A DNA stretch of 64,000 bases from Salinivirgaceae bacterium (GTDB lineage Bacteria; Bacteroidota; Bacteroidia; Bacteroidales; SZUA-534). The stretch lies in the NCBI GenBank assembly GCA_017474765.1, contig JAFVGW010000054.1:1-64000 (forward strand), in the 5' to 3' direction. Positions 1 through 7,317 of the stretch are shown here, piece after piece (position 1 is the stretch's first letter; each line of letters opens with the position of its first letter). The translations under genes and the position numbers were made by a program. The notes under the pieces were generated by a model that was not told the DNA's origin, ran no database searches, and saw only the letters and a program-made list of their open reading frames with translations.

Positions 1-135
1 ATTTGTTCGGCGTTGATTCGTTCTCCTCCAACAAACTGTCGCCCGCAATCTTTGCATTTGTACAGTTGTTTAACTCCGACATGTCCGTTTTTTACGGTGT
101 CTTCGCTACCGCAATACACACATTTTTTTTGCCAT
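1..135 (-). pseudogene. Transposase N-terminus, partial, frame disrupted by an A8 run
   Basis: Read from the minus strand, the frame beginning near 130 gives a zinc-ribbon-like N-terminus with CVYCGS, then VKNG, then YKCKDCGRQF. This is the CxxC...CxxC arrangement found at the start of IS1-like and related transposases. The only sensible start, ATG at 135, is in another frame: ATGGC is followed by eight A residues, while seven would read M-A-K-K-C-V-Y-C. With eight, the protein stops after nine codons. It may be inactive, rescued by slippage on the A run, or an assembly error. The gene continues beyond base 1. Confidence 0.5.
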
Positions 136-187
136 ACTAAATATTAATGTGTCGCAAAGCTACTGATGATGGGCCTTGCAAGGTTTT
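1..187 (-). mobile_element. Left end of an insertion sequence
   Basis: The minus strand carries the beginning of a transposase-like reading frame (1-135), preceded by about 50 bases that look like an IS terminus. At 188 an SpvB/RHS-type reading frame stops abruptly after the residues NGHFLG, exactly where such proteins usually continue into an FG-GAP repeat (DFNGDG...). The simplest reading is an IS inserted here and cutting the RHS-like gene. The other end lies outside the window, so the inverted repeats and target-site duplication cannot be checked. The exact junction is uncertain by some 10-20 bases. Confidence 0.55.
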
Positions 188-1046
188 TTATCCTAAAAAA
201 TGTCCATTAGGCCTAAAATTCGGTAGTGTAACTATATTATAATTATCACTTATTGTAAATGTGTGTTGCTGTATATCGTTTGACGAAACATTACGCCATT
301 CCAACGTCACTGGCGGCAACTTTGTTGTCCCATAACTTTTTTCAACTTTTACCAATCGAGAGAAAGCATCTTCGTTTGGCATCAGCGCGGCTTCCGTACT
401 CAAAAGTCACAATGTTACTCAAACCAGATGAACCGCCCAGGTTTGCGCCATACTGAACCTGTGTCAAATAAACACATCCGTTGATTGTAGTGTATGAGTA
501 ACTAATCACGTTACCATATCGGTCCACCATTTGGCTCAGATACCAGGCATACGCAACGCCGCCGGCTGTGGCTTTGTACTCATAATAGGCTATGTTGCCG
601 TTCTGCAACTCCGCCTTAAATCCGTTGGTTGTTTTTGTGAAATAGTCCGCCGGCGAGTTCTCGGGGCGGTAGTCGCTTCCTCCCGTTTTTTGTATAAGAC
701 GCACACCATTGATGCTGTACGCATCGTTATTGTTGTACCCAATACCCTTGGCCGTGCCGTCATGGTAAATATCTTTGGCCGTCCGCGTTATTACTGATGT
801 GCCATAGATGGAGACACCCATTCCGGCCACGCCATTGCCGCTTTGGCTGTTATACACAAGGCCAAGACTCGGAACCATACCGTTTATTCCCTCGGGCAAG
901 TCAAAAGGCAGTGTGTAGGTGGCCGCGCCGCTCTCGCTTACATTAAAAACTCCACCCATATCACCAAAACCGTAATCTTCAGCTTCGGCGTTCACAAACG
1001 GCAATGCAAATGCCATTGCCGCAAAAATTTTTGCTATAGTTTTCAT
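188..1046 (-). pseudogene. SpvB/RHS-like secreted protein, truncated and frameshifted
   Basis: The start is ATG at 1046 (MKTIAKIFAAMAFALPFVNA, a signal peptide). After it come GAATYTLPFDLPEG, SLGLVYNSQSGNG and GMGVSIYG, the hallmarks of the SpvB/TcdB N-terminal domain that begins many RHS/YD-repeat secreted proteins. This frame stops at 342. A second frame (about 400 to 188) continues with AFSRLVKVEKSYG...VTLEWRN, also typical of this family. About 100 residues normally lie between those motifs, so there is probably an internal deletion as well as a frame change. The reading ends at the IS junction. It lies 10 bases downstream of the small type IX cargo gene and is probably co-transcribed. 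The intact gene would have been thousands of bases long, so a remnant is more likely than a functional gene. Confidence 0.7.
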
Positions 1047-1056
1047 AATCGTTTTT

Positions 1057-1533
1057 TTATTCTTTAATGATTCTCCACGTTGTTTGTTCGTTTCCAATGG
1101 TTATCCGCATAAAGTAGATTCCGTTCTCGGCTTCCGACAGGTCTATCTGGTTGCTGTCGGTCAGGCTGCCACAGTCTTTAACAATCCGCCCGTTGCCGTC
1201 GTACACTTCAATGCGGTCGCCGCCTGAGAGTTCCGCGCCGTCAATGTCCACGCGCAGCGCGCCCTTGGTGGGGTTGGGGTAGATTCTGATTTCGGCCTGG
1301 CCGAGAGCGTCGCTCTGGGGCTCGCCCAAATCGGCCACAGCCACACTCTCTGTTGCAACAACAGTGTCGGGCCGTGCCATTTTCTTAAGCGTTTTGGCGA
1401 GCGTTACGGTTTTCGCCGTACGATTGCCCGCCGAATCATACGAGTAGTTTACTTGTGCCGACGATTCGGCCGCAATGCCCACAAACAGGGTGAGCGCCAA
1501 CGCACGTAGCGTTGTTTTGTTTAAATAACTCAT
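1057..1533 (-). CDS. Small secreted protein with type IX sorting domain
   Basis: 158 residues. An N-terminal signal peptide (about 1-26, ending SSAQ) leads into YSYDSAGNR, which is one YD/RHS-type motif. A variable linker follows, then a C-terminal type A sorting domain from about residue 83 (IRIYPNPTKG, ending in ENGIYFMRI and IIKE). Such tails direct export through the type IX secretion system, with cleavage and anchoring at the cell surface. There is no recognisable catalytic domain. The gene is immediately upstream of the broken SpvB/RHS-like gene. Inference: this small gene and the large RHS-like gene once formed a secretion pair. It could also be the leftover ends of a much longer RHS protein whose middle was deleted. 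Confidence 0.75.
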   Translation of the reverse strand: MSYLNKTTLRALALTLFVGIAAESSAQVNYSYDSAGNRTAKTVTLAKTLKKMARPDTVVATESVAVADLGEPQSDALGQAEIRIYPNPTKGALRVDIDGAELSGGDRIEVYDGNGRIVKDCGSLTDSNQIDLSEAENGIYFMRITIGNEQTTWRIIKE

Positions 1534-1554
1534 TGTGTGTTGTTTTTAGGACAT

Positions 1555-1585
1555 AAAAAAAGCGCGAACTCAACTTTCTCGCGCT
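1555..1585 (-). terminator. Intrinsic terminator closing the structured RNA
   Basis: On the minus strand AGCGCGA (1585-1579) and TCGCGCT (1567-1561) form a 7-bp stem with an 11-base loop, followed by seven T residues (1561-1555). It sits between the structured RNA and the type IX cargo gene at 1533, so it would stop or attenuate transcription entering that operon. Confidence 0.65.
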
Positions 1586-1700
1586 AAGTGGGCATTTGGC
1601 GTAGCCTGATGAATACGAAATAAGTCAAGCCCACGCTTTCGCGTAGGCTACTCTACTTATTTCCTTCCATCCATCGTTCGATCGCCAAATTTCACTTAGC
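1555..1700 (-). ncRNA. Candidate structured RNA or 5' leader
   Basis: Nested inverted repeats make a long imperfect hairpin. GCTAAGTG (1583-1590) pairs with CACTTAGC (1693-1700), TTTGGCG (1595-1601) with CGCCAAA (1683-1689), AAATAAGT (1618-1625) with ACTTATTT (1655-1662), and GCCCACGC (1629-1636) with GCGTAGGC (1641-1648, one mismatch). On the minus strand it runs directly into an intrinsic terminator (1585-1555), 22 bases before the start codon at 1533. That arrangement fits either an independent small RNA or a transcription-attenuating leader for the downstream operon. I do not recognise it as a known family: it lacks the SRP, 6S, RNase P and tmRNA signatures I can check by eye. The 5' end is unknown. 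The terminator shares GCT (1583-1585) with the outermost stem, so the two may be mutually exclusive at their edge. Confidence 0.5.
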
Positions 1701-1836
1701 AGAAGAAAACAGCAAATAGCTTCAATATGTTATATGCGTGCTAACGCACAATTCTTATGTCTGGTTCTTGTTATTTTTTTTTAAATTAGTGTAACAAGTA
1801 TATGAGTTATTTTGATAATAACAAAGAAAGCAACAA

Positions 1837-1866
1837 AAAAAGCCGTCCCAAACGGAACGGCTTTCA
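1837..1866 (-). terminator. Terminator after rplI
   Basis: The minus strand reads AAAGCCGT, a 10-base loop, then ACGGCTTT with more T residues. It lies about 20 bases past the rplI stop codon and fits as the end of the rpsF-rpsR-rplI transcript. Confidence 0.8.
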
Positions 1867-1884
1867 TTTATCGCGTGTTTCAGA

Positions 1885-2331
1885 TTATTCTGCAACAACC
1901 TCGAACGGCAACTCGAACTCAACCTCTTTGTGGAGTTTGATTTTGGCAACATACTTGCCAAGTTCTTTAATGTTGTCGCCTTTAACGAGAATGCACTTGC
2001 GGTCAACCTCAACACCCTGTTTCTGAATTGCCTCGGCAAGCTGGATGTTGTTGACTGAACCGAAGATTTTACCATTTGAGCTGGCTTTTGTGCCGATAAC
2101 AATGGTAAGAGCCTCGATTTGTGCGCGCAGTGCGATTGCGTCGTTTTTGATTTTCTCCTCTTTGTGGGCGCGTTGCTTCTTGTTCTCAGCCAGAATCTTC
2201 TTGGCGGCGTTTGTAGCAACAATTGCCATACCCTGAGGAATCAGATAGTTACGTCCGTAGCCGTCTTTAACGGTAACGATGTCGTCTTTGTATCCTAAAT
2301 TTGGAACGTTCTGTTTCAAAATAATTTCCAT
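1885..2331 (-). CDS. rplI: 50S ribosomal protein bL9
   Basis: 148 residues, the usual length. The N-terminal rRNA-binding domain contains the bL9 signature (NLGYKDDIVTVKDGYGRNYL, about 10-29). It is followed by the charged connecting helix (about 48-75) and the C-terminal domain. bL9 binds domain V of 23S rRNA near the L1 stalk and helps keep the reading frame. It is the last gene of the rpsF-rpsR-rplI operon, 14 bases after rpsR, and is followed by a strong terminator. Identification is secure. Confidence 0.97.
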   Translation of the reverse strand: MEIILKQNVPNLGYKDDIVTVKDGYGRNYLIPQGMAIVATNAAKKILAENKKQRAHKEEKIKNDAIALRAQIEALTIVIGTKASSNGKIFGSVNNIQLAEAIQKQGVEVDRKCILVKGDNIKELGKYVAKIKLHKEVEFELPFEVVAE

Positions 2332-2345
2332 ATCCTATCCTCCTA

Positions 2346-2615
2346 TTATTTAAGCATATCAGTTACATACGGAAGCAAAGCCAAGTGGCGGGCGCGTTTG
2401 ATAGCGGTGGCCACCTTGCGCTGGTATTTCAGCGATGTTCCGGTGATGCGACGCGGAAGAATCTTGCCCTGCTCGTTCAGGAAACGTTTCAGGAACTCTG
2501 GATCCTTGTAGTCGATGTACTTGATTTTGTTCTTTTTGAAACGGCAGTATTTCTTCTTCTTGATTTCTACTGTCGGCGGGGTAAGATACCTGATTTCTGA
2601 TGAATTCTGTGACAT
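2346..2615 (-). CDS. rpsR: 30S ribosomal protein bS18
   Basis: 89 residues. The conserved core [20 protein letters not shown], then [20 protein letters not shown] and [10 protein letters not shown], is characteristic of bS18, which packs against bS6 on the platform of the small subunit. It lies between rpsF (3-base gap) and rplI, the normal Bacteroidota order. The single Cys in KYCRF is common in family members and does not form a zinc site here. Confidence 0.97.
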   Translation of the reverse strand: MSQNSSEIRYLTPPTVEIKKKKYCRFKKNKIKYIDYKDPEFLKRFLNEQGKILPRRITGTSLKYQRKVATAIKRARHLALLPYVTDMLK

Positions 2616-2618
2616 GGC

Positions 2619-2969
2619 TTATTCCTCCTTCTTAGCTTCAGATTTTAAACTTCTTTTCTTGTTTGCGTACTCAACAGCAAACTTGTCCATCTTCATAGTG
2701 AGGAAACGCATAATGCGCTCGTCGCGGCGGTACTCGGTTTCGAGCTTGCCGATGATGTTGCCCTCACCTTTGAACTCTACCAGATAGTAGAATCCTGTGG
2801 ATTTCTTTTGAATTGGATAAGCCAATTTCCGGAGGCCCCAGTCCTCCTCGTAAACGATTTCACCTCCCATATCGGTGATAACGCCTTTGAATTTGTCAAC
2901 CGCTTCCTTCATCTGTGGTGCAGACAAAACGGGATTTGCAATGAAAACGGTCTCGTAACTGTTTGACAT
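2619..2969 (-). CDS. rpsF: 30S ribosomal protein bS6
   Basis: 116 residues. It begins [13 protein letters not shown] and contains [20 protein letters not shown] and [13 protein letters not shown], the bS6 landmarks. The lysine-rich, acidic C-terminal tail (LKSEAKKEE) is usual. The protein binds 16S rRNA together with bS18. It is the first gene of the operon and has a textbook Bacteroidota promoter 34-64 bases upstream. Confidence 0.97.
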   Translation of the reverse strand: MSNSYETVFIANPVLSAPQMKEAVDKFKGVITDMGGEIVYEEDWGLRKLAYPIQKKSTGFYYLVEFKGEGNIIGKLETEYRRDERIMRFLTMKMDKFAVEYANKKRSLKSEAKKEE

Positions 2970-3002
2970 AAAATTTAATTTTATTTGTTAAAAATCGAGG
3001 TG

Positions 3003-3033
3003 CAAAAGTACTGATTGATTTTGATTTTGCAAA
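3003..3033 (-). promoter_or_regulatory. Promoter of the rpsF operon
   Basis: On the minus strand TTTG (3033-3030) is followed after exactly 19 bases by TACTTTTG (3010-3003). This matches the Bacteroidota primary sigma consensus TTTG-N19-TAnnTTTG perfectly. Initiation would fall near 2995, giving a leader of about 25 bases before rpsF. Confidence 0.85.
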
Positions 3034-3117
3034 CAATATGTGCCTGTTAATCAGAAAAAAGTTAGCAATTGCTCTTATCAGACAACTTGCGGTGCTCAAA
3101 TTACTGATATTCATTAC

Positions 3118-3142
3118 ATAATATGCGAATCGCGCATATTAT
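3118..3142. repeat. Inverted repeat downstream of the TonB receptor
   Basis: ATAATATGCG and CGCATATTAT are perfect 10-base arms separated by five bases. The repeat lies about 30 bases past the stop codon of the TonB-dependent receptor. There is no T run on either side, so it may be a weak terminator, an RNA-stabilising hairpin, or a protein-binding site. Confidence 0.5.
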
Positions 3143-3169
3143 TTCCACGCACAAGTTCAGCATTACAAA

Positions 3170-5656
3170 TCAGAAATTCACATTCAACTTCACATTGAAC
3201 CTTCGGCCTGTGAGTGAGTTCTCGACGGCATATTGGCGGTTGGCGAAGTCGGTCACCCATTCGAACGAAGCCACATTGCGGCGGTCGATAACGTTGAGCA
3301 CTTCGGCGCAAATCCACGCTTCCTTCACATAGTAGAACGGGTTGCTCTTTGAGTAGGTCTTTTGACTGTTTTTCAAGCTTTTAGAGAATCCCAAATCGAC
3401 GCGTTGGTACGACGACATTCGGCCCGTGGCCATATAGCGCGGCGACTGCGGCGGTCCGAACGGCAGACGCGAACCGTAGTTGATTTGCAGGTGCACCTTG
3501 TAATCGGGGTTGCCAGGGAAATAATCCTGAAAGAACATACTGATATTCAGCCGTTGGTCGGTAGGGCGCGGAATGTAGCCAGGGTGGGTTGTGTACTCGT
3601 TGCCGTCGGAGTCGGTTTTAACCCACACGTCGTTGCGAATGTCTTCTTCGGTCTGCATCAGCGACAGGCTGAACCACGAATCGACGCCCTTCACAAACTC
3701 GCCGTTGATTTTCATATCGAGCCCCATCGCGTAGCCATCGGCATCGTTGCGGCCCGAGTAAATGGTGCGCAGGTTGTCGATTTGGTACGATATAAGGTCG
3801 GTCAACTTCTTGTAATACAGTTCGGTAATGAACTTGAACGGACGGTTCCAGGCAGTGAAATTCCAATCGGCGCCAGCCACAAAATGCAGCGATTTCTGCG
3901 CGCGAATGTCGCTGTTTATCTGCCCGTTGGTCATTCGCATCTCTTTGTAAAATGGTGATTGATAGTAATATCCGCCCGAAAGTTTGAACACAATGTCGCG
4001 CTGCCAATTGGGTTTGTACGACAGACTCACGCGGGGCGAAACGAGCAGTTCGTCGTTGAACGTCCAATAGTTGGCGCGCAGCCCCACGGTCAGGTGCATT
4101 TCCGACGAGTCGAACATAAACTGATAAACATCCTGCACATAAGCCTGTAACCTATTGGATTTGACGCTGTTATTGGCGCGCAGACTGTAACTCATATTCA
4201 CCTTGTCGGGACGGTGCGGCATTGAGTAGCCTGCCGAATCAATCATTGTCCATTCCGAAAGGTTGTCGTCAATCTGCTGACGCTGAACCGACAAGCCCCA
4301 GTTCAGGAAGTGGTTGCCGCTGCTGAACAAGCCTTTGTGCTCAACGCTTAACACTTTGGCATCGAGATAGTTGCGTCCGTGATTGCGGAACGCGCCAATG
4401 CCCACGGTGCTCACGCTGTCGCCGTAGGAACTTGCGCCCACGGCGTTATCTATCTCATTTATAAAATATTCGCTCAAAATGTCGTAGGTTTCGCTCTCGT
4501 GGGTGCTGAATGCCGACGCCGTGAGTTTCAGGCTGAAGCCGTCGTTGACTTTGAAATCGGCCGAAAGGGCGCCCGTATAGGTGTTAAATGCGTCTTTTTC
4601 AGCACCTTCGAAAAACATCCGCAATTCCATTGGTTGGTTGAAAAGTCCGAATTTGGTGCGGCGGTTGCGCGGCAGAAAATTATAGACATTGCTCGAACAG
4701 TTGCCCAGAAATCCCAACTCAATGCGGCTAGTCAAATCGAATGACAGATAGGTCTGAAAATCAATAAATTTAGGGTCATAATCGCCCGACGTTTCGAGCG
4801 AGTTGAGCAGATATTTGTTTCGCTTGTAGCGGAAACCCGAAATGTGGTGGAAACGGTGGTTGAAACTGTCGCCGTGAAGCATCACCGAGCCGCCGAAAAG
4901 GCTTGCCGCGGCCGTTCCGCCCCACCCTGCGGGACGCTTATATTTAATGTCGAGAACCGACGACATCTTGTCGCCGTACTTGGCGTCGAATCCGCCTGCC
5001 GAAAAGAGCAGCGACGACACCATATCGCTGTTGACGAAACTCAGGCCTTCCTGCTCACCAGAGCGCACCAGAAACGGCCGATAGACTTCTATTCCATTGA
5101 CATACACAAGGTTCTCGTCGAAACTGCCGCCGCGCACCGAATACTGCGAACTCAACTCGTTGTTGGCGGCCACGCCAGGCATCGTCTTAATCAGGCTCTC
5201 AATGCTTCCCGAAGCGTCGGGCAGCACGCCCATCACCTTGGGATTGAGTCGCGTAAGCGTGCTTTTGCGCACCTGCACGTCTTCAACTGTCACCTGCTCA
5301 AGTTCTTGCGACGTTGCCACCAAATCGACATCGAGCCGCCGCTGCTGCCCGTCGGCAAGCATCACCTGTTCCCAGCGCGTCTGATAGCCAATCATCGAGA
5401 ACGATACGTAAACCGATTTGCCCGAAGCGATATTCAGGCGGTACTCGCCATCCTGATTGGTGACGGTGCCCGCCACATTGTCCTTCAGCACCACATTGAC
5501 GAACTCAAGCGGCTCGCCCGACTGATTGGTGACGCGTCCAAAAATGCAGGTCTGCGCCGAAACCGCGCCTGCCGCCAATATCAATATCGCCAATAGAAAA
5601 TTTCTCACAAACGGTGATTTTGCCGCAAAAATATAAAAACACAAACGCAAAAACAC
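3170..5656 (-). CDS. TonB-dependent outer membrane receptor
   Basis: 828 residues from the longest start. The signal peptide is the VRNFLLAILILAAGAVSAQ segment, so a GTG start at 5608 is also possible. Residues about 36-120 form a carboxypeptidase-regulatory-like domain (GRVTNQSGEPLEFVNV, DGEYRLNI, FSMIGYQTR). About 145-235 is the plug (YSVRGGSFDENLVYVNGIEV, GFDAKYGDKMSSVLDI). The rest is the beta-barrel, ending in an aromatic residue. These receptors import large ligands across the outer membrane using TonB energy. No SusD partner is adjacent, so a siderophore, cofactor or peptide ligand is as likely as a glycan. The substrate cannot be read from the sequence. Confidence 0.9.
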   Translation of the reverse strand: MFLRLCFYIFAAKSPFVRNFLLAILILAAGAVSAQTCIFGRVTNQSGEPLEFVNVVLKDNVAGTVTNQDGEYRLNIASGKSVYVSFSMIGYQTRWEQVMLADGQQRRLDVDLVATSQELEQVTVEDVQVRKSTLTRLNPKVMGVLPDASGSIESLIKTMPGVAANNELSSQYSVRGGSFDENLVYVNGIEVYRPFLVRSGEQEGLSFVNSDMVSSLLFSAGGFDAKYGDKMSSVLDIKYKRPAGWGGTAAASLFGGSVMLHGDSFNHRFHHISGFRYKRNKYLLNSLETSGDYDPKFIDFQTYLSFDLTSRIELGFLGNCSSNVYNFLPRNRRTKFGLFNQPMELRMFFEGAEKDAFNTYTGALSADFKVNDGFSLKLTASAFSTHESETYDILSEYFINEIDNAVGASSYGDSVSTVGIGAFRNHGRNYLDAKVLSVEHKGLFSSGNHFLNWGLSVQRQQIDDNLSEWTMIDSAGYSMPHRPDKVNMSYSLRANNSVKSNRLQAYVQDVYQFMFDSSEMHLTVGLRANYWTFNDELLVSPRVSLSYKPNWQRDIVFKLSGGYYYQSPFYKEMRMTNGQINSDIRAQKSLHFVAGADWNFTAWNRPFKFITELYYKKLTDLISYQIDNLRTIYSGRNDADGYAMGLDMKINGEFVKGVDSWFSLSLMQTEEDIRNDVWVKTDSDGNEYTTHPGYIPRPTDQRLNISMFFQDYFPGNPDYKVHLQINYGSRLPFGPPQSPRYMATGRMSSYQRVDLGFSKSLKNSQKTYSKSNPFYYVKEAWICAEVLNVIDRRNVASFEWVTDFANRQYAVENSLTGRRFNVKLNVNF

Positions 5657-5809
5657 AAACGCTGACCATTGCGGGATTATTATTGGCGGAAGATTACCCG
5701 CAACTCAAAAAAATTTTTCGGCGGCTTCGGTTTTTTAATCAACTTCGTGCTATATTTAGAAACGAGTTATTGAGAAAAACAATTATAGGTAACTAAAAGA
5801 GTATCAACT

Positions 5810-6220
5810 ATGGTATCGCAATTTCAAATCACACTTCCCAACTATCAAAGGGGATATCACCTGATAACGGGCACCATCATCAAGAGCCTGCCCGAACTGC
5901 CAGAGAGCGGCTTGCTGCACCTAATGATTCAGCACACATCGGCCGCGCTGTCGATTAACGAGAACGCCGACCCCGCCGTCCGCGCCGACTTTGAGTACGT
6001 GTTCGACAAACTCATTCCCGAACGCGACCCCAACTACACGCACGACACCGAAGGCGCCGACGATATGCCCGCCCACATCAAGGCATCAATGATTGGGCCG
6101 TCGGTGACAATTCCCATCACCAACCACAAACTGAACTTGGGCACGTGGCAGGGAATTTATTTGTGCGAGTTCCGCAACTACGGCGGGCGAAGGAATATTT
6201 TCGGAACGATTTTGAGTTAA
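5810..6220 (+). CDS. yjbQ: YjbQ/UPF0047 family protein
   Basis: 136 residues, the full family length. Conserved motifs are IQHTSAALSINENADPAVR, THDTEGADDMPAHIKA and LGTWQGIYLCEFRNYGGRR. Family members form trimeric beta-structures, and E. coli YjbQ is described as having a weak secondary thiamine-phosphate synthase activity. The true role is unsettled. The gene stands alone, converges with the RDD gene, and shares a bidirectional terminator with it. Confidence 0.88.
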   Translation: MVSQFQITLPNYQRGYHLITGTIIKSLPELPESGLLHLMIQHTSAALSINENADPAVRADFEYVFDKLIPERDPNYTHDTEGADDMPAHIKASMIGPSVTIPITNHKLNLGTWQGIYLCEFRNYGGRRNIFGTILS

Positions 6221-6236
6221 ATTGAAGGATTGAAGT

Positions 6237-6252
6237 CCCGATAGCTATCGGG
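6237..6252. repeat. 16-bp perfect palindrome inside a short direct repeat
   Basis: CCCGATAGCTATCGGG is a perfect palindrome flanked on both sides by GAAGGATTGAAG-like sequence. The same palindrome core is familiar as a dispersed intergenic repeat in Bacteroidota genomes. It lies in the 3' untranslated region of yjbQ and could act as an RNA stabiliser or as a REP-like element. Confidence 0.6.
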
Positions 6253-6269
6253 ATGAAGGATTGAAGCAA

Positions 6270-6304
6270 TAAAAAAACGAGAGCGGTGGCTCTCGTTTTT
6301 TTTG
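6270..6304. terminator. Bidirectional terminator between yjbQ and the RDD gene
   Basis: ACGAGAGC, a GGTG loop and GCTCTCGT are flanked by an A run on the left and a T run on the right, so it works on both strands. It would end yjbQ (+) and the RDD gene (-). Confidence 0.85.
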
Positions 6305-6329
6305 TGCTATATGCCAAGTATCTTGATTA

Positions 6330-6887
6330 TCAGTTGATTCCTGATTCATTCTTCCGCACCACAACAGTATGGCACATCATATCGTGCAGAGCCTGATGAC
6401 GGTCGCCGGCGGCAAAGAAGCAGCCGATGAAGATGACGAAACCGAAAAGCGAGCCAAAGAAATTGAATAAAGCCGGAATGCAGAGCATCGAAAGCACTGC
6501 GCATACTTTTGAAATATGTTTCAAAAGATAACGCCCCAGAAGTGCTCCTTTAGAAGCATCGCCGCCATCGGCATTGGCAATCTTAAGACCAAGAATAATC
6601 TTGCCAACCGAAGCGCCAAGGAAAATCTCTGTCGAGAAATAAATTAGTCGCGCCAAGTTGACAAACAATGCTATACGTATAACAGACAGCAGCATTTTGA
6701 GCATCTCGCCAGTATAGACACTCGCCACCATTGGATTCGACGATAAAGTATCATCAATCTGTTTTTGAGCCGCATCGGCCAAAAGCGTCGGCACCATGGC
6801 ACTGAATAGTGATGCCAGAATCCATACAAAAACAATGTCGATAACATAAGCGCCCAAACGCGGGCCAAAACCAATTCTATTTTCCAT
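6330..6887 (-). CDS. RDD family membrane protein
   Basis: About 185 residues from ATG at 6887 (MENRIGFGPRLGAYVIDIVF). The upstream in-frame extension looks untranslated. The RDD domain is visible as the R.LGAYVID start of the first membrane helix, with GASVGKIILGLKI in the middle and a terminal DRHQALHDMM. There are about four hydrophobic segments. RDD proteins are inner membrane proteins of mostly unknown role, and some behave as cation exchangers. It is a single gene with no functional clue from its neighbours. Confidence 0.85.
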   Translation of the reverse strand: MENRIGFGPRLGAYVIDIVFVWILASLFSAMVPTLLADAAQKQIDDTLSSNPMVASVYTGEMLKMLLSVIRIALFVNLARLIYFSTEIFLGASVGKIILGLKIANADGGDASKGALLGRYLLKHISKVCAVLSMLCIPALFNFFGSLFGFVIFIGCFFAAGDRHQALHDMMCHTVVVRKNESGIN

Positions 6888-7062
6888 AAATATGCGTTTT
6901 ACATGATAAAAATATGCCGTGAAAATACATTTTTTGCGGGAAACGGCAACTGCAGACAACTATTTTAAACCGAAACCAAGCATTAGCGATAAGCCAACAA
7001 AATTGAGTGATAGCACATTACGACAACCGAAAAAATATTTTTTGATTTTTGAGTCCAGGGCT

Positions 7063-7093
7063 ATTGCGAATATAAAAAAACGCACTACTTTTG
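7063..7093 (+). promoter_or_regulatory. Promoter of tRNA-Asp
   Basis: ATTG (7063-7066) and TACTTTTG (7086-7093) are separated by 19 bases. The -7 element is perfect and the -33 element has three of four bases. Initiation would be near 7100, about 30 bases before the mature tRNA. Confidence 0.75.
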
Positions 7094-7131
7094 CAACGCT
7101 TTTCAAGGGAAAAAGCAAGGTTCTAAAATAT

Positions 7132-7205
7132 GGTGCGGTAGTTCAGTCGGTTAGAATATCGGCCTGTCACGCCGGGGGTCGCGAGTTCGAGTCTCGTCCG
7201 CACCG
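7132..7205 (+). tRNA. tRNA-Asp (GTC)
   Basis: The acceptor arms GGTGCGG (7132-7138) and CCGCACC (7198-7204) pair perfectly. The D-arm (GTTCAGTCGGTTAGAAT), the anticodon loop (CTGTCAC, anticodon GTC) and the T-loop (GAGTTCGAGTCTC) are all in place. The discriminator base is G and CCA is not encoded. The total is 74 bases. Confidence 0.97.
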
Positions 7206-7209
7206 CAAG

Positions 7210-7243
7210 AAGCCTGATTAACGAAAGTTAGTCGGGCTTTTTT
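7210..7243 (+). terminator. Terminator after tRNA-Asp
   Basis: AGCCTGATTAAC, a GAAA loop, then GTTAGTCGGGCT and six T residues. It starts five bases after the tRNA. Confidence 0.85.
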
Positions 7244-7257
7244 GTTGCTATTTCCAC

Positions 7258-7300
7258 AAAAAAAATCACCGCGCAGAATCATATCCACGCGGTGACTTTT
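7258..7300 (-). terminator. Terminator of the sigma/lipoprotein operon
   Basis: TCACCGCG (7266-7273) pairs with CGCGGTGA (7288-7295), with A and T runs on the outer sides. It lies just past the stop codon of the lipoprotein gene at 7318. Confidence 0.8.
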
Positions 7301-7317
7301 TGCTCAATTGTCAAGCA

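Noticed and set aside
1600..1665. Hammerhead ribozyme on the plus strand (CTGATGA and CGAAA followed by a possible stem III)
   Set aside because: The bases next to the core cannot form stem I, stem II would lack its closing G-C pair, and the same region is better explained as a long nested hairpin on the minus strand.
1555..1700. SRP, 6S or integron attC identity for the structured element
   Set aside because: It lacks the conserved SRP tetraloop region, the central bulge of 6S RNA, and the GTTRRRY/RYYYAAC core sites of attC.
3362..5596. Long plus-strand frames (up to 250 codons) opposite the TonB receptor
   Set aside because: They arise from G+C-rich codon bias of the receptor gene and have no protein-like motifs.
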